Of a stretch of 64,000 bases of DNA, positions 47,564-57,054 are shown in pieces. Source of the DNA: Azoarcus sp. L1K30 (GTDB taxonomy: Bacteria > Pseudomonadota > Gammaproteobacteria > Burkholderiales > Rhodocyclaceae); assembly GCF_018122735.1 (NCBI RefSeq), contig NZ_JAGRRD010000001.1:1792823-1856822 (forward strand), read 5' to 3'. The translations under genes were made by a program, and so were the position numbers. Below the pieces are notes generated by a model. It ran no database searches. It was given only the letters and a program-made list of their open reading frames with translations, and was not told where the DNA came from. How positions within the stretch are numbered: position 1 is the stretch's first letter; every line of letters starts with the position of its first letter.

Positions 47564-49351
47564 ATGAGTCAGATCGTTGAAGTGAAAGTCCCCGACATTG
47601 GCGATTTCGATACGGTTCCGGTCATCGAACTCTTCGTTGCCGTTGGCGAAACCATCAAGGTCGATGATGCCATCTGCACGCTGGAGTCTGACAAGGCCAC
47701 GATGGATGTGCCGTCGAGCGTGGCCGGCGTCGTCAAGGAAGTCCTGGTCGCGATCGGCGATAAGGTTGGCGAGGGCAGCGTACTACTGAAGGTCGAGGCT
47801 GCGGGTGCCGGCGCGACCGCACCCGCGGCTGCCCCTGCTGCTGCTGCTGCGCCCGCACCCGAAGCGAGCACGCCGCCCGCTGCTGCACCGGCCGCTGCAA
47901 GCCATGGCGGTACGGCCGATCTCGAGTGCGACATGCTTGTGCTCGGCGCCGGACCGGGTGGATACTCCGCCGCTTTCCGTGCCGCCGACCTGGGCCTCAA
48001 GACCGTGATCGTCGAGCGCTACCAGACCCTGGGCGGCGTTTGCCTCAATGTCGGCTGCATTCCGTCCAAGGCGCTGCTGCATGTAGCTGCCGTCATGGAC
48101 GAGGCCAGCCACATCGGCACCGCCGGCATCAGCTTCGCCAAGCCCGGCGTCGATGTGGACGCCCTCCGCAAGCACAAGGATGGCGTCATCGGCAAGCTCA
48201 CGGGCGGTCTAGCGGGTATGGCCAAGGCCAGAAAGGTCGAAATCGTGCGCGGTTACGGCAGCTTTCTCGACCCCAATCACATCGAGGTCGAGGCCACCAC
48301 TGGCACCGCCCAAGACAAGACCGGCGACAAGAAAGTCATCCGCTTCAAGCAGTGCATCATCGCAGCGGGCTCGGCAGCCGTGCATCTGCCGTTCATCCCG
48401 CGCGATCCACGCATCGTCGATTCCACGGGCGCGCTCGAGCTTCGCCAGATACCCGCGAAGATGCTGGTCATCGGCGGTGGCATCATCGGTCTCGAAATGG
48501 CTACGGTGTACTCCTCGCTGGGCAGCCGCATCGATGTTGTCGAGATGCTCGACGGCCTGATGCAGGGGCCCGATCGCGATGCAGTCAAGGTTTGGGAAAA
48601 GCAGAACGCCCACCGCTTTGACAAGATCATGCTGAAGACCAAGACAGTTGCCGTCGAGGCAAGGGACGATGGCCTTTACGTGAGCTTCGAAGGTGAAGGT
48701 GCGCCGACCGAACCGGTCAAGTACGACATGATCCTCCAATCGGCAGGTCGATCGCCCAACGGCAAGAAGATCGCGGCGGAAAAAGCAGGGGTCATCGTTG
48801 GTGAGCGCGGCTTCATTCCGGTCGATGCGCAGATGCGCACCAACGTACCGCATATCTTTGCCATCGGCGACGTCGTCGGTCAGCCCATGCTCGCCCACAA
48901 GGCAGTGCACGAGGCCCACGTTGCAGCAGAAGTCGCGGCGGGACAGAAGGCCGCCTTCGATGCAACCGTGATTCCGGGTGTAGCGTACACACACCCGGAA
49001 GTGGCCTGGGTCGGTTACACCGAAGCACAGGCCAAAGCCGAGGGTAAAAAGGTTGAAACCGCCAAATTCCCCTGGGCGGCAAGCGGCCGCGCGATCGCCA
49101 ACGGTGCCGATTATGGTTTCACCAAACTGATCTTCGACGCCGAAACCCACCGTGTGATCGGCGGCACGATCGTCGGACCATCCGCGGGTGACATGATCGG
49201 TGAAGTTTGCCTGGCAATCGAAATGGGCGCCGACGCTGTCGACATCGGCAAGACGATCCATCCGCACCCGACGCTGGGTGAAACGGTCGGTATGGCAGCA
49301 GAAGTCGCCCACGGCAGTTGTACAGATCTACCACCGATGCGCAAGAAGTAA
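47564..49351 (+). CDS. lpdA: Dihydrolipoyl dehydrogenase (E3) with N-terminal lipoyl domain
   Basis: A 595-residue E3. Residues ~1-78 are a full lipoyl domain with the ESDKATMDVPSS site; an Ala/Pro linker follows. The flavoprotein core begins with DMLVLGAGPGGYSAAFRAAD, then has the redox disulfide GGVCLNVGCIPSK, an NAD-binding GGGIIGLEMA, and the C-terminal HPHPTLGETV with the active-site His. E3 of this fused type is found in betaproteobacteria and Neisseria relatives. It reoxidises dihydrolipoyl groups in the complex. It is the last gene of the operon. Confidence 0.97.
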   Translation: MSQIVEVKVPDIGDFDTVPVIELFVAVGETIKVDDAICTLESDKATMDVPSSVAGVVKEVLVAIGDKVGEGSVLLKVEAAGAGATAPAAAPAAAAAPAPEASTPPAAAPAAASHGGTADLECDMLVLGAGPGGYSAAFRAADLGLKTVIVERYQTLGGVCLNVGCIPSKALLHVAAVMDEASHIGTAGISFAKPGVDVDALRKHKDGVIGKLTGGLAGMAKARKVEIVRGYGSFLDPNHIEVEATTGTAQDKTGDKKVIRFKQCIIAAGSAAVHLPFIPRDPRIVDSTGALELRQIPAKMLVIGGGIIGLEMATVYSSLGSRIDVVEMLDGLMQGPDRDAVKVWEKQNAHRFDKIMLKTKTVAVEARDDGLYVSFEGEGAPTEPVKYDMILQSAGRSPNGKKIAAEKAGVIVGERGFIPVDAQMRTNVPHIFAIGDVVGQPMLAHKAVHEAHVAAEVAAGQKAAFDATVIPGVAYTHPEVAWVGYTEAQAKAEGKKVETAKFPWAASGRAIANGADYGFTKLIFDAETHRVIGGTIVGPSAGDMIGEVCLAIEMGADAVDIGKTIHPHPTLGETVGMAAEVAHGSCTDLPPMRKK

Positions 49352-49376
49352 GCAGAACTCTCGTTTCTGGACGCGA

Positions 49377-49405
49377 AAATGGCCCGCAAGTGCGGGCCAT
49401 TTCTT
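49377..49405 (+). terminator. Rho-independent terminator of the aceE operon
   Basis: An 11-bp perfect stem AAATGGCCCGC / GCGGGCCATTT with loop AAGT is followed by CTTT. It starts 26 bases after the lpdA stop. Confidence 0.85.
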
Positions 49406-49467
49406 TGCCTATCGTCCCGACGAACAGCTCGGCCACAAACTCAGCGATCACTTATCAACAGCGTTTG

Positions 49468-49803
49468 TCACCGCGGTCGTGCGACACGCGCGAAACCGCG
49501 GGCCGGCTCGCTACTGGTTCGAATGCGGGGCTTGCACTGCAACCGTACCGCAAGACCGTACCGGTCGCCGCTATGGACTCGCTCCCGCATCCAGCGGCGC
49601 ACTTGTTTCGCGTTCAGTCCATTGGGAAGCGCAACGCCAGCCACCGATGCGCCTGTCTCCCGACAGGCCGCGAGCACGCCCAGTAGGCGAGCGCCTGCGT
49701 CGCGCTGGTTTGCCGACTTCCATAGTGTCCACCACCAAGATTAGTGGACACGATCTTCAGCGGACTACACCGCAATGAACAGGTGAGTTTGCCGGGTGCT
49801 TAC
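49468..49803 (-). mobile_element. IS66-family remnant (one end plus frameshifted tnpA)
   Basis: On the minus strand the outer end at 49803 reads GTAAGCACCCGGCAAACTC, and IS66-family ends start with GTAA. An 8-bp palindrome GTGTCCAC/GTGGACAC lies at 49725-49751. An ATG at 49723 opens MEVGKPARRRRSP, and a shifted frame continues as LAACRETGASVAGVALPNGL and NAKQVRRWM. This matches the accessory TnpA of IS66 elements (RRR, AACR-PG-S-A-VAL-NGLNA--RRW) interrupted by a small deletion. No tnpB or tnpC is left. The fragment fills most of the 444 bases between lpdA and the truncated transglutaminase gene. Confidence 0.75.
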
Positions 49804-49858
49804 GGTGCTTACGCAGCAAGTGCGCGCAGGGATCTTCGGATCCCTGTTCGCTTACGTC
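49804..49858. other. 55-bp spacer with perfect hairpin between two IS66-type ends
   Basis: The spacer contains CAGGGATC-TTCG-GATCCCTG (49827-49846), a perfect 8-bp stem with a TTCG loop. Additional GTAAGC-like hexamers lie beside both IS ends. It may be the original sequence between two inserted copies, or a relic of an abutted-end intermediate. Confidence 0.55.
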
Positions 49859-49911
49859 GTAAGCGCCCGGCGAACCCGTCTTGCCGTTTCGCTCAGGCGC
49901 AGTGGGAGTCT
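49859..49911 (+). mobile_element. Second IS66-type end, joined to truncated gene
   Basis: GTAAGCGCCCGGCGAACCCGTC starts at 49859 and matches the end at 49803 (opposite strand) at most of its first 20 bases. It points away from the first end. After about 50 bases the sequence passes directly into transglutaminase coding sequence, so the rest of this element is deleted. Confidence 0.6.
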
Positions 49912-51130
49912 CTTTGACGGAACGACTTGGCGGGCCGCGCGCCACCCCGAGAGCGACACCCCCGCCTATACACCGACCGGTCCCCGGCTCGAGTACCGAC
50001 TGACACTCGAACCCCACAACCAGCGCTGGCTGCTCGCCCTCGATTTCCCCGCCGACGCGCCGGCCGGCACCCGTTACAGCGCCGCCTTCCAGGCCATGGG
50101 CCGCGAGCCTGTGCGCACGCGGACCCGACTCGATCTGTCCGCCTACCCCGACACGCCCGTCGGCATGCAGGAGCGCAGCAACGTGCTCGAGCAGGCGCTG
50201 CGCCTGCCCGCAGCAATCAACCCGCGCACCCGGGCGCTGGCCACCGAGCTGATCGCCGGCAACCCGCCTGCCGCAGACATCCTGACGCGGGCGCTGACGC
50301 GCCTGAGCGAACTGGGCCTCGTCTATACGCTGCGCCCGCCGCTGACCGCCAGCAATGGCATCGACAGTTTCCTGTTTGACACCCGCCGGGGGTTCTGCGA
50401 ACACTTTTCGTCCGCCTTCGTGTTCCTGATGCGTGCCGCAGGTGTGCCTGCGCGCGTGGTGACCGGCTACCAGGGCGGCGAGATCAATCCGGTCGACAAG
50501 AGCCTCATCGTGCGTCAGTCCGACGCCCACGCCTGGGCCGAGGTCTGGCTGCCGGATCGCGGCTGGGTGCGGGTGGACCCCACCGCGCTTGCAGCCCCGG
50601 GACGCATCGAGTCCGGTCTCGCGGGTGGCCTGCCCGCCGGGGAGGCCCTTCCGCTGCTGATGCGGCCGCAATTCTCCTGGCTTCGCGACCTCCGTTTTCG
50701 CTGGGAGGCGGCATCCAATCTCTGGAACCAGTGGGTTCTTGGCTACAATCCCGAACGACAGCGCGAACTGCTGTCACGCATGGGCTTCGGCGAGCCGGCC
50801 TGGCGCACCTGGATCGTGGTGCTGGCAGCGGCCGCAGCGGGACTGATGGGTTTGCTGTTCCTGTGGGCAATTCGGCAAGGACGCGCGGGTGACCCGGTCG
50901 ACCGGCTCTGGGCCCGATTCTGTACCCGTCTCGCCCGCCACGGGCTGGCCCGTCACCCGGCAGAAGGGCCGCTTGATTTCGGGCGCAGAATTGCCAGCGC
51001 AATGCCGGAGAAGGCTGCTGAACTCAACGACATTACACATCGCTACGCGCGCCTGCGCTACCGACCGCCCGCCAGCCCGGACGCGGTTCGCGAGCTGAAA
51101 CGACGTATCCGGAACCTGAAACTGACATGA
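49907..51130 (+). pseudogene. 5'-truncated TgpA-type transglutaminase gene (DUF3488/DUF4129)
   Basis: About 407 residues of a much larger membrane transglutaminase. Homology begins abruptly at FDGTTWR, so the usual N-terminal half with six helices is missing and replaced by IS66-end sequence. The transglutaminase core looks intact, with Cys in GFCEHFSSAFVFLMRAAGVP, His in DAHAWAEVW and Asp in VRVDPTA. One C-terminal helix (IVVLAAAAAGLMGLLFLWAI) and a DUF4129-like tail follow. An open frame starts with GTG at 49796 inside the IS sequence, so a chimeric product is possible. The partner genes normally upstream (MoxR ATPase, DUF58) are also absent. The stop overlaps mltB (ATGA), showing the original downstream operon structure. 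Confidence 0.8.
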
Positions 51131-52173
51131 ATCGATTGACCACGGCACTGCAACGCACAATCCTCGCAGGCGCACTCGCAACAAGCTGTGCGCTGAGTGC
51201 CAGCCATGCCCTGGCCGACGACGCTGGCTACACCCAGCGCGAGGACGTCCAGGCCTTCATCACCGAACTCGCCACCCGCCACGGCTTCGATCCCGAGCAG
51301 GTCCGCAGCGAACTGGCGCGCGCCGAACGGCTGCCCCGCGTCATCGACCTCATCACGCCGCCCTCCAAGCGTGGCGTGCGTTCATGGACGCGCTACCGGG
51401 CACGCTTTCTGGACCGCATCCGCATCGAACGCGGCCTCGATTTCTGGGATACCTACGCGCCCATCCTGCAAGCCGCCGAAGAACGTTACGGGGTACCGGC
51501 GGAAATCATCGTTGCCATCATCGGCGTCGAAACCGTGTATGGGCAGCACACCGGAAATTTCGAAACGCTATCGGCACTCGCGACCCTGGCCTTCGACTAC
51601 CCGCCACGCGCGGAACTCTTCCGCCGCGAACTCGAAGCACTTTTCCTGCTCGCGCGCGAACAGGGCCGGGAACCCTCGAGCTACGCCGGCTCCTATGCCG
51701 GTGCCATCGGCTACCCCCAGTTCCTGCCCAGCAGTGTTCGCAGCTACGCAGTGGATTTCGACGGCAATGGCAGAATCGATTTCAACGATACGCCGCTCGA
51801 CGCCATCGGCAGCGTGGCCAACTATCTGCATGTTCATGGATGGCAAGCCCACGCGCCGGTCGCCGTGCGTGCGCGCCTCGCCGCCGATGCGAACCCGGGG
51901 CCGCTGGTTGCCGCCGGCATTGAACCCACGCTGAACGCCGACGCGTTGCGCGCCGCCGGTATCGAGCCGGAAAACGCGCAAGCGCCCACCGAACCCGTCA
52001 CCCTGGTCGACCTCGAATCGCCCGGTGCCGATACCGAATACTGGCTGGGATACCGCAATTTCTACGTCATCACCCGCTACAACAAGAGCAGCTTCTACGC
52101 CATGTCCGTGTACGAGTTGGCTCAGGCTATCCGCAACCGAAGATTGGCGGCGCAAGTCAGCAGGCAGGACTGA
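51127..52173 (+). CDS. mltB: Lytic murein transglycosylase B
   Basis: A 348-residue MltB-family enzyme. The signal peptide of about 30 residues (LAGALATSCALSASHALA) has no clear lipobox at its end, so it may be a soluble periplasmic form. The catalytic Glu lies in VAIIGVETVYGQHTGNF. Further family blocks are SYAGAIGYPQFLPSSVRSYA, DFDGNGRIDFNDTPLDAIGS and VANYLHVHGW. It cleaves glycan strands of peptidoglycan to 1,6-anhydro products. It overlaps the preceding gene by four bases and is convergent with rpoS, 36 bases away. Confidence 0.92.
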   Translation: MNRLTTALQRTILAGALATSCALSASHALADDAGYTQREDVQAFITELATRHGFDPEQVRSELARAERLPRVIDLITPPSKRGVRSWTRYRARFLDRIRIERGLDFWDTYAPILQAAEERYGVPAEIIVAIIGVETVYGQHTGNFETLSALATLAFDYPPRAELFRRELEALFLLAREQGREPSSYAGSYAGAIGYPQFLPSSVRSYAVDFDGNGRIDFNDTPLDAIGSVANYLHVHGWQAHAPVAVRARLAADANPGPLVAAGIEPTLNADALRAAGIEPENAQAPTEPVTLVDLESPGADTEYWLGYRNFYVITRYNKSSFYAMSVYELAQAIRNRRLAAQVSRQD

Positions 52174-52209
52174 CCGCCGCGCGGGGCAGCAAGGCCGCTG
52201 CCGCCCAAC

Positions 52210-53145
52210 TCAGAAAAGCGCGTCCTTCGGGATCCCCCGCCGTCTAAGCGTACGCCGCAGCTGCCCGAGCGCCTCGAGCTGTATCTGCCGGACGCGCTCT
52301 CGCGTGAGTTCGAGCCGGGCCGCGAGCTCTTCCAGCGTAAGCATTTCGCATTCATCGATACCATAGCGATGACGGATGACGAGACGCTGCTTTTCATTGA
52401 GCATGTCGATCCAGCTGCGCAGCAGGGTCTCGATCTCTGCACCGTGAATCAGCCCTTCGGGCGTATCGGCATGATCATCGGCCAGCGATTCGCCGATCGA
52501 CAGGCTGGGGTCGATATCCAGCGGTGCATCGAGCGAAGCGGTGTGTTCGCTCAAGGCCAGAATGGCGCGCACCGTTTCGATCGGCTTGTCGAGTCGCTGG
52601 GCGATCTCTTCCAGGGTCGACTCGCCGTTGGAATCGGCCTCGATGCTGCGCTGCGCGCGCAAGACCTGGTTGAGCTCCTTCACCACGTGCACCGGCAGGC
52701 GAATGGTGCGAGACTGGTTCATGATCGCGCGTTCGATGTTCTGCCGGATCCACCAGGTCGCGTAGGTGGAAAAGCGGAAACCGCGCTCCGGGTCGAATTT
52801 TTCCAGCGCGTGGATCAGCCCCAGATTGCCCTCTTCAACCAGGTCCAGCAGGGGAATGCCGCGGTTCAGATAGTGCTTGGCAATATTGACCACCAGGCGC
52901 AGATTGCGCTCGATCATCTTTTGCCGTGCATCGAAGTCGCCCTTGCGGACACGTCGCGCGAGATCCGCCTCCTCGACCGCCGTCAGCAGCGGGTTGGCAC
53001 CGATCTCGTTGAGGTAGATCTGGGTGACATCGCTCAGGAATTCGTTCTCGACGACCGGCGCCTGGCGGTCGGAAAAAACCTCGACCTCAAGGGGAAGATC
53101 CGGTTCTTGACTCTCAATTTCGTCAGGGTTCTCCGGCTCTTCCAT
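52210..53145 (-). CDS. rpoS: RNA polymerase sigma factor RpoS
   Basis: A 311-residue sigma-70 family factor. Regions 1.2-2.4 are clear ([74 protein letters not shown]). Region 4 ends in [19 protein letters not shown]. Size and the missing long region 1.1 separate it from RpoD. Its place after surE-pcm-nlpD is the conserved rpoS locus. It directs the general stress and stationary-phase response. In gammaproteobacteria an rpoS promoter lies inside nlpD; the same may hold here. Confidence 0.96.
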   Translation of the reverse strand: MEEPENPDEIESQEPDLPLEVEVFSDRQAPVVENEFLSDVTQIYLNEIGANPLLTAVEEADLARRVRKGDFDARQKMIERNLRLVVNIAKHYLNRGIPLLDLVEEGNLGLIHALEKFDPERGFRFSTYATWWIRQNIERAIMNQSRTIRLPVHVVKELNQVLRAQRSIEADSNGESTLEEIAQRLDKPIETVRAILALSEHTASLDAPLDIDPSLSIGESLADDHADTPEGLIHGAEIETLLRSWIDMLNEKQRLVIRHRYGIDECEMLTLEELAARLELTRERVRQIQLEALGQLRRTLRRRGIPKDALF

Positions 53146-53156
53146 GTGCCTCCTCG

Positions 53157-54074
53157 TCAGTTTGCGGGCAGGTACTTCATCGGATCAACCGGCTGTCCCT
53201 GCTTGCGAATCTCGAAATGCAGCTTGGGCCGATCTGCGTCGGTACTGCCAAGCTCGGCAACCTTTTGTCCTTTTGTAACCTCGTCGCCTTCCTTCACCAG
53301 CAGCTGCTGGTTATGCGCATAGGCTGTCAGGTAGTTAGCGTCATGTTTGATGATGACCAGTTTTCCAAGACCGCGCAAGCCGCTGCCCGAATAGACCACC
53401 TTGCCCCCGGCAGACGCAAGCACGGGGGTTCCGGGGGTACCTGCGATATCGATGCCCTTGTTGCGCAGTTTGGCGTCCCCGGCGACGGGCTCGTCGAAGC
53501 CGACGATGATCTTGCCCTTCACTGGCCACAGCCATTCACCGTCCGGCCCCGGCAGGCGCGGCGTATCGGGTGCTACCGCGGGTGCCGGCGGTTGTTTCGC
53601 GTCGACTGCCGCGGCATCGCCTGGTCGCTGCAGTTTCTGCCACGCCTCGTCCGAGTACGGCAACTTGCCACCGCGCGGCTCCTGTTTGATCGGCACCGCT
53701 GCACTCATCGGCGCCTGCGGCGCGATCGGGGCGACCACCACGGGCTCGGGACCGATCGGAATCGCCTGCGCAACCGGCTGATTCTCAGGCGCCACCCTCA
53801 GCGCCTGACCCACGGAAATCTGGTTGGGATTGGTGAGTGCATTCCAGCTCACCAGATCGGCCACACTGACGCCATACTTGCGCGACAGCGCGAGCAGGTT
53901 TTCGCCCGGCTGCACGATATGGAAGCCGACCCGTTCGCCCGCGCTCTGCGCCGGCGGCGGTGTGCCGGTATCGCGAATGGGGGCAGTCACGCGGCTGGCG
54001 CAGCCGCCCGTCAGTGCAAGCAGCGAAGCCAGGCCAAGCAGTGCAAGGCGGGAACGAAAAATAGCTGTGTTCAT
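53157..54074 (-). CDS. nlpD: NlpD-like lipoprotein, LysM and M23 domains
   Basis: A 305-residue lipoprotein. A lipobox LTGGC puts the lipidated Cys at about residue 25. A LysM domain follows ([33 protein letters not shown]), then a long Pro/Ala-rich linker and a C-terminal M23 domain ([53 protein letters not shown]). Some zinc-ligand positions of active M23 peptidases appear replaced, as in E. coli NlpD, which activates an amidase instead of cutting itself. The ATG at 54074 overlaps the pcm stop. Confidence 0.93.
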   Translation of the reverse strand: MNTAIFRSRLALLGLASLLALTGGCASRVTAPIRDTGTPPPAQSAGERVGFHIVQPGENLLALSRKYGVSVADLVSWNALTNPNQISVGQALRVAPENQPVAQAIPIGPEPVVVAPIAPQAPMSAAVPIKQEPRGGKLPYSDEAWQKLQRPGDAAAVDAKQPPAPAVAPDTPRLPGPDGEWLWPVKGKIIVGFDEPVAGDAKLRNKGIDIAGTPGTPVLASAGGKVVYSGSGLRGLGKLVIIKHDANYLTAYAHNQQLLVKEGDEVTKGQKVAELGSTDADRPKLHFEIRKQGQPVDPMKYLPAN

Positions 54075-54715
54075 TCTGTACCAGTCAATAGCGGCACGAA
54101 GCGAACTGCCTCGCACCAGCTCTCCTTGAATACGTTGCCCTGCCGCTCTATCAGCAGCAGGCGTTGATCTGCGGCACCGACCGGAATCATCAGCCGGCCA
54201 CCCGGCGCCAGTTGATCCTTCAGTGCCTGCGGAACGCCGATGGCGGCCGCGGCGACAATGATGGTATCGAATGGCGCAGCTTCGGGCAGCCCGACACTGC
54301 CATCCGCATGTTTCAGACGCACATTGGGCAGGCGCAGGGGGCGCAGGTTTTCCCGCGCCCGGTCCAGCAGCGGGCGAATGCGCTCCACCGCATAAACTTC
54401 GACTGCAATCTTCGACAACACCGCAGCCTGATAGCCGCAGCCGGCTCCGATCTCGAGTGTCCGCCCAAGTTCCCGCCCGGCGCGCAAGAGTTCGATCATG
54501 CGGGCAACGACGAAGGGCTGCGAAATGGTCTGCTGAAAACCGATCGGAAGTGCCGTGTCGTCGTATGCGCTGTACGCCAGCCCTTCCTCGACAAACTGGT
54601 GCCGCGGAACCTGCGCCATCGCCGACAGTACCTTTTCGTCGCGGATGCCCTGCGTCCGCAGGCGATCGACCATTCTGGCCCGGGTCCGTGCCGCATCGGA
54701 CGTTCGTGCGTTCAT
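54071..54715 (-). CDS. pcm: Protein-L-isoaspartate O-methyltransferase
   Basis: A 214-residue repair methyltransferase. It has [20 protein letters not shown], the [13 protein letters not shown] motif, a SAM site [16 protein letters not shown] and late [10 protein letters not shown]. It methylates isoaspartyl residues in damaged proteins to start their repair. The ATG at 54715 overlaps the surE stop by 4 bases (ATGA), fixing the start; upstream codons in the frame are antisense or overlap surE. Confidence 0.95.
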   Translation of the reverse strand: MNARTSDAARTRARMVDRLRTQGIRDEKVLSAMAQVPRHQFVEEGLAYSAYDDTALPIGFQQTISQPFVVARMIELLRAGRELGRTLEIGAGCGYQAAVLSKIAVEVYAVERIRPLLDRARENLRPLRLPNVRLKHADGSVGLPEAAPFDTIIVAAAAIGVPQALKDQLAPGGRLMIPVGAADQRLLLIERQGNVFKESWCEAVRFVPLLTGTE

Positions 54716-55455
54716 TGCGCCAGCCAATCCATCACCGTCGCGATCTGAGCCGTGTGCGTGAGATCGATCTGCAGCGGCGTGATCGACACGAACCCGTTCG
54801 CCACCGCGTGAAAGTCCGTACCCTCGCCCGAATCGGCCGCCGCACCCGCTGCCCCGATCCAATACACCGTGTCGTTGCGCGGGGTCACGCTACGGATGAC
54901 CGGTTCAGCCTTGTGGCGCTTGCCCAGACGGGTCACCTGCGTACCCATGATCTGCTCGTAGGGCAGGTCTGGAACATTGACATTGAGCAATGCCGGACGG
55001 GGCCAGGGATGGCGCATGAAGCGGGCGGCGAGATCCCTTGCCACCCGCGCGGCGACGGTGAAGTCGGACGCGCCCTTGCTGACCAGCGACACCGCGATCG
55101 AAGGCACGCCAAGCAGAAAGCCCTCGGTCGCCGCCGCCACCGTACCGGAGTAAATCGTGTCATCGCCCATGTTGGCGCCGTGATTGACGCCCGAAACCAC
55201 CATGTCCGGCATATGATCGAGCATGCCCGTGACTGCCAGGTGAACGCAGTCCGTCGGCGTGCCATTGACGAAGTGAAAGCCGTTTGCCGCACGCCGCAGC
55301 GACAGAGGTCGATCGAGTGTCAGTGAATTGCTGGCACCGCTGCGGTCGCGCTCCGGCGCAACGACGGTCACATCGCCGATTTCGGCCAGCGCTTCGGCAA
55401 GCGCAGCAAGGCCGGGGGCGAAGTAGCCGTCGTCGTTACTGACCAGAATACGCAT
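54712..55455 (-). CDS. surE: 5'/3'-nucleotidase SurE
   Basis: A 247-residue SurE. The N terminus [16 protein letters not shown] holds the metal-binding Asp pair. [18 protein letters not shown] and [20 protein letters not shown] carry the other ligands and the Asn site. It dephosphorylates nucleoside monophosphates in stress or stationary phase. It is the first gene of surE-pcm-nlpD-rpoS; each of the first three genes overlaps the next by four bases. Confidence 0.96.
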   Translation of the reverse strand: MRILVSNDDGYFAPGLAALAEALAEIGDVTVVAPERDRSGASNSLTLDRPLSLRRAANGFHFVNGTPTDCVHLAVTGMLDHMPDMVVSGVNHGANMGDDTIYSGTVAAATEGFLLGVPSIAVSLVSKGASDFTVAARVARDLAARFMRHPWPRPALLNVNVPDLPYEQIMGTQVTRLGKRHKAEPVIRSVTPRNDTVYWIGAAGAAADSGEGTDFHAVANGFVSITPLQIDLTHTAQIATVMDWLAQ

Positions 55456-55543
55456 CTTGAATCCGTTCGGAATAATCCCTGTCGATCGAAAGGGTCGGCC
55501 GATGTTAGCACAGCGCCACGCGCCGCTTCCGGACGCAGCAGAA

Positions 55544-55565
55544 CAAAAACCGGCCGTGGCCGGTT
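55544..55565 (-). terminator. Terminator downstream of hoxJ
   Basis: On the minus strand AACCGGCCACGGCCGGTT is a near-perfect stem with a very short loop, followed by TTTG. It lies about 115 bases after the hoxJ stop and closes the hyp-hox operon before the surE promoter region (55456-55540). Confidence 0.7.
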
Positions 55566-55679
55566 ATCGTCATCATTGTAGCGGGACTGACTCACGCCCA
55601 GCCCCGCCGGTACGCGCACTGCGCGGTTGAGCGATTATCGCATGCCCGTGCGGCGAGCGGCAGACGGCGGACGCCGACA

Positions 55680-57050
55680 TCAGCGGGAAAGGGGAAGGTC
55701 GACGGTAAACACTGCGCCGCCGCTGGGCAGGTTCGCGACCTGCAGCGCGCCGCCATGGCGCTCGACGATGCCATAGCTGATGGACAGGCCCAGCCCAGTG
55801 CCCTGGCCCACCGGCTTGGTGGTGAAAAAGGGGTCGAAGACGTGCGCAAGATGTGCGGGCGCGATACCGGGACCGTTGTCCTCGAAGCGCAGCACCATCC
55901 GCGCCTCGCCGTCGCGCTCTAGCGTCCGGGCACCGACATGGAGCGCGGGCATGTCGCACTGACTGGTCGCGTCGGCAGCGTTCTGCACCAGATTCATCAC
56001 CACCTGCTGCATCTGCCCCGCGGAGCCGACCATGGGCAGCGGCCCGGGCAGCGACAACGTGACCTTGAAATTCTTGCGCGCCGCCTGGCACACCCAGCGC
56101 ACAGCACGCTCGACGATCTCGGCAAGATCGAAACGCTGCTGCTCGTCGCGATCGACCGCCGAAAAGCGCTTCAGGCCATCGACGATATGCCGTGTGCGCT
56201 CGGCCCCCTCGATCGTGCCTTCGATCAGCGGATCGAGATCGGCCAGGATGCGGTCGATGCGCAGGCGCTTGCGCAGGTCACCAAGCGTGTCTGCCGACGC
56301 ACCGCTGTGCACGGCGGCAAGGTATTGCTCGAGGCGCTCGGCGTAACGGCGCAAGGCATGGACATTGCCGATGATGAAACTGATCGGATTGTTCAACTCG
56401 TGCGCAACGCCCGCCACCAGACGCCCGAGCGACGCCATCTTCTCCGAATGCAGCAACTGCTGCTGCGTACGTTTCAGATCGTCATGCGCCTGGGTCAGCG
56501 CCTGATAGGCCTTGCGCAACTCGCCCACCGGACGCCCGGTGACCACCATCCCCATCGACTTGCCCACCGCATTGAAGCGCGGCGTGCAGTTGAAGGAGAC
56601 CGGTACCGATGCGCCATCATGCGTGCGCAGCGCAAGCTCGCAGTCGTGTACTTCCTGCTCACCGCTCGCTGTCAGTTGCGTGCGCGCCTGGGCGCGCGCG
56701 CCGGCGTCGGCGAACAGGTCGAAGAGCGACGTCCCCCGCAGATCGGCCCCCTTGCGCCCGGTAATGACCTCCAGCGCCGGATTTACGTCCTCGATGGTAC
56801 CGTCGCGCCCGCAGATGACGAGGATGTCCGACATCGCCGTCAGCACGCTGAGAATGAACTGTTGCGACTCCTCCAGCTTGGCGTTCTTTTCCTCCAGCGC
56901 CACTTCGTACTGGAGGAGATCGGAGTAGACCTCGTCCATCTTCTGGATCACATCCATCCACACATCTTCGCCGACACCGATGAGTTCGCCCGGATGGCCG
57001 GTGTGTCCAACCTCACGCGCGGGATCAACAGCCTTTTTCACGCCTGCCAT
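55680..57050 (-). CDS. hoxJ: Hydrogen-sensing histidine kinase HoxJ/HupT
   Basis: A 456-residue soluble kinase. The N-terminal part (~60 residues) leads to a PAS domain at ~75-195 (ILVICGRDGTIEDVNPALEV, ITGRKGADL). The kinase core has the phospho-acceptor His in SLGRLVAGVAHELNNPISFI, the N-box MNLVQNAADAT and G-boxes DNGPGI and GQGTGLGLSISYGI. The ATG at 57050 is 5 bases past the hoxC stop. In Cupriavidus and Rhodobacter the regulatory hydrogenase binds this kinase and changes its activity towards HoxA/HupR. It is the last gene of the operon. Confidence 0.92.
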   Translation of the reverse strand: MAGVKKAVDPAREVGHTGHPGELIGVGEDVWMDVIQKMDEVYSDLLQYEVALEEKNAKLEESQQFILSVLTAMSDILVICGRDGTIEDVNPALEVITGRKGADLRGTSLFDLFADAGARAQARTQLTASGEQEVHDCELALRTHDGASVPVSFNCTPRFNAVGKSMGMVVTGRPVGELRKAYQALTQAHDDLKRTQQQLLHSEKMASLGRLVAGVAHELNNPISFIIGNVHALRRYAERLEQYLAAVHSGASADTLGDLRKRLRIDRILADLDPLIEGTIEGAERTRHIVDGLKRFSAVDRDEQQRFDLAEIVERAVRWVCQAARKNFKVTLSLPGPLPMVGSAGQMQQVVMNLVQNAADATSQCDMPALHVGARTLERDGEARMVLRFEDNGPGIAPAHLAHVFDPFFTTKPVGQGTGLGLSISYGIVERHGGALQVANLPSGGAVFTVDLPLSR

Positions 57051-57054
57051 CCTG

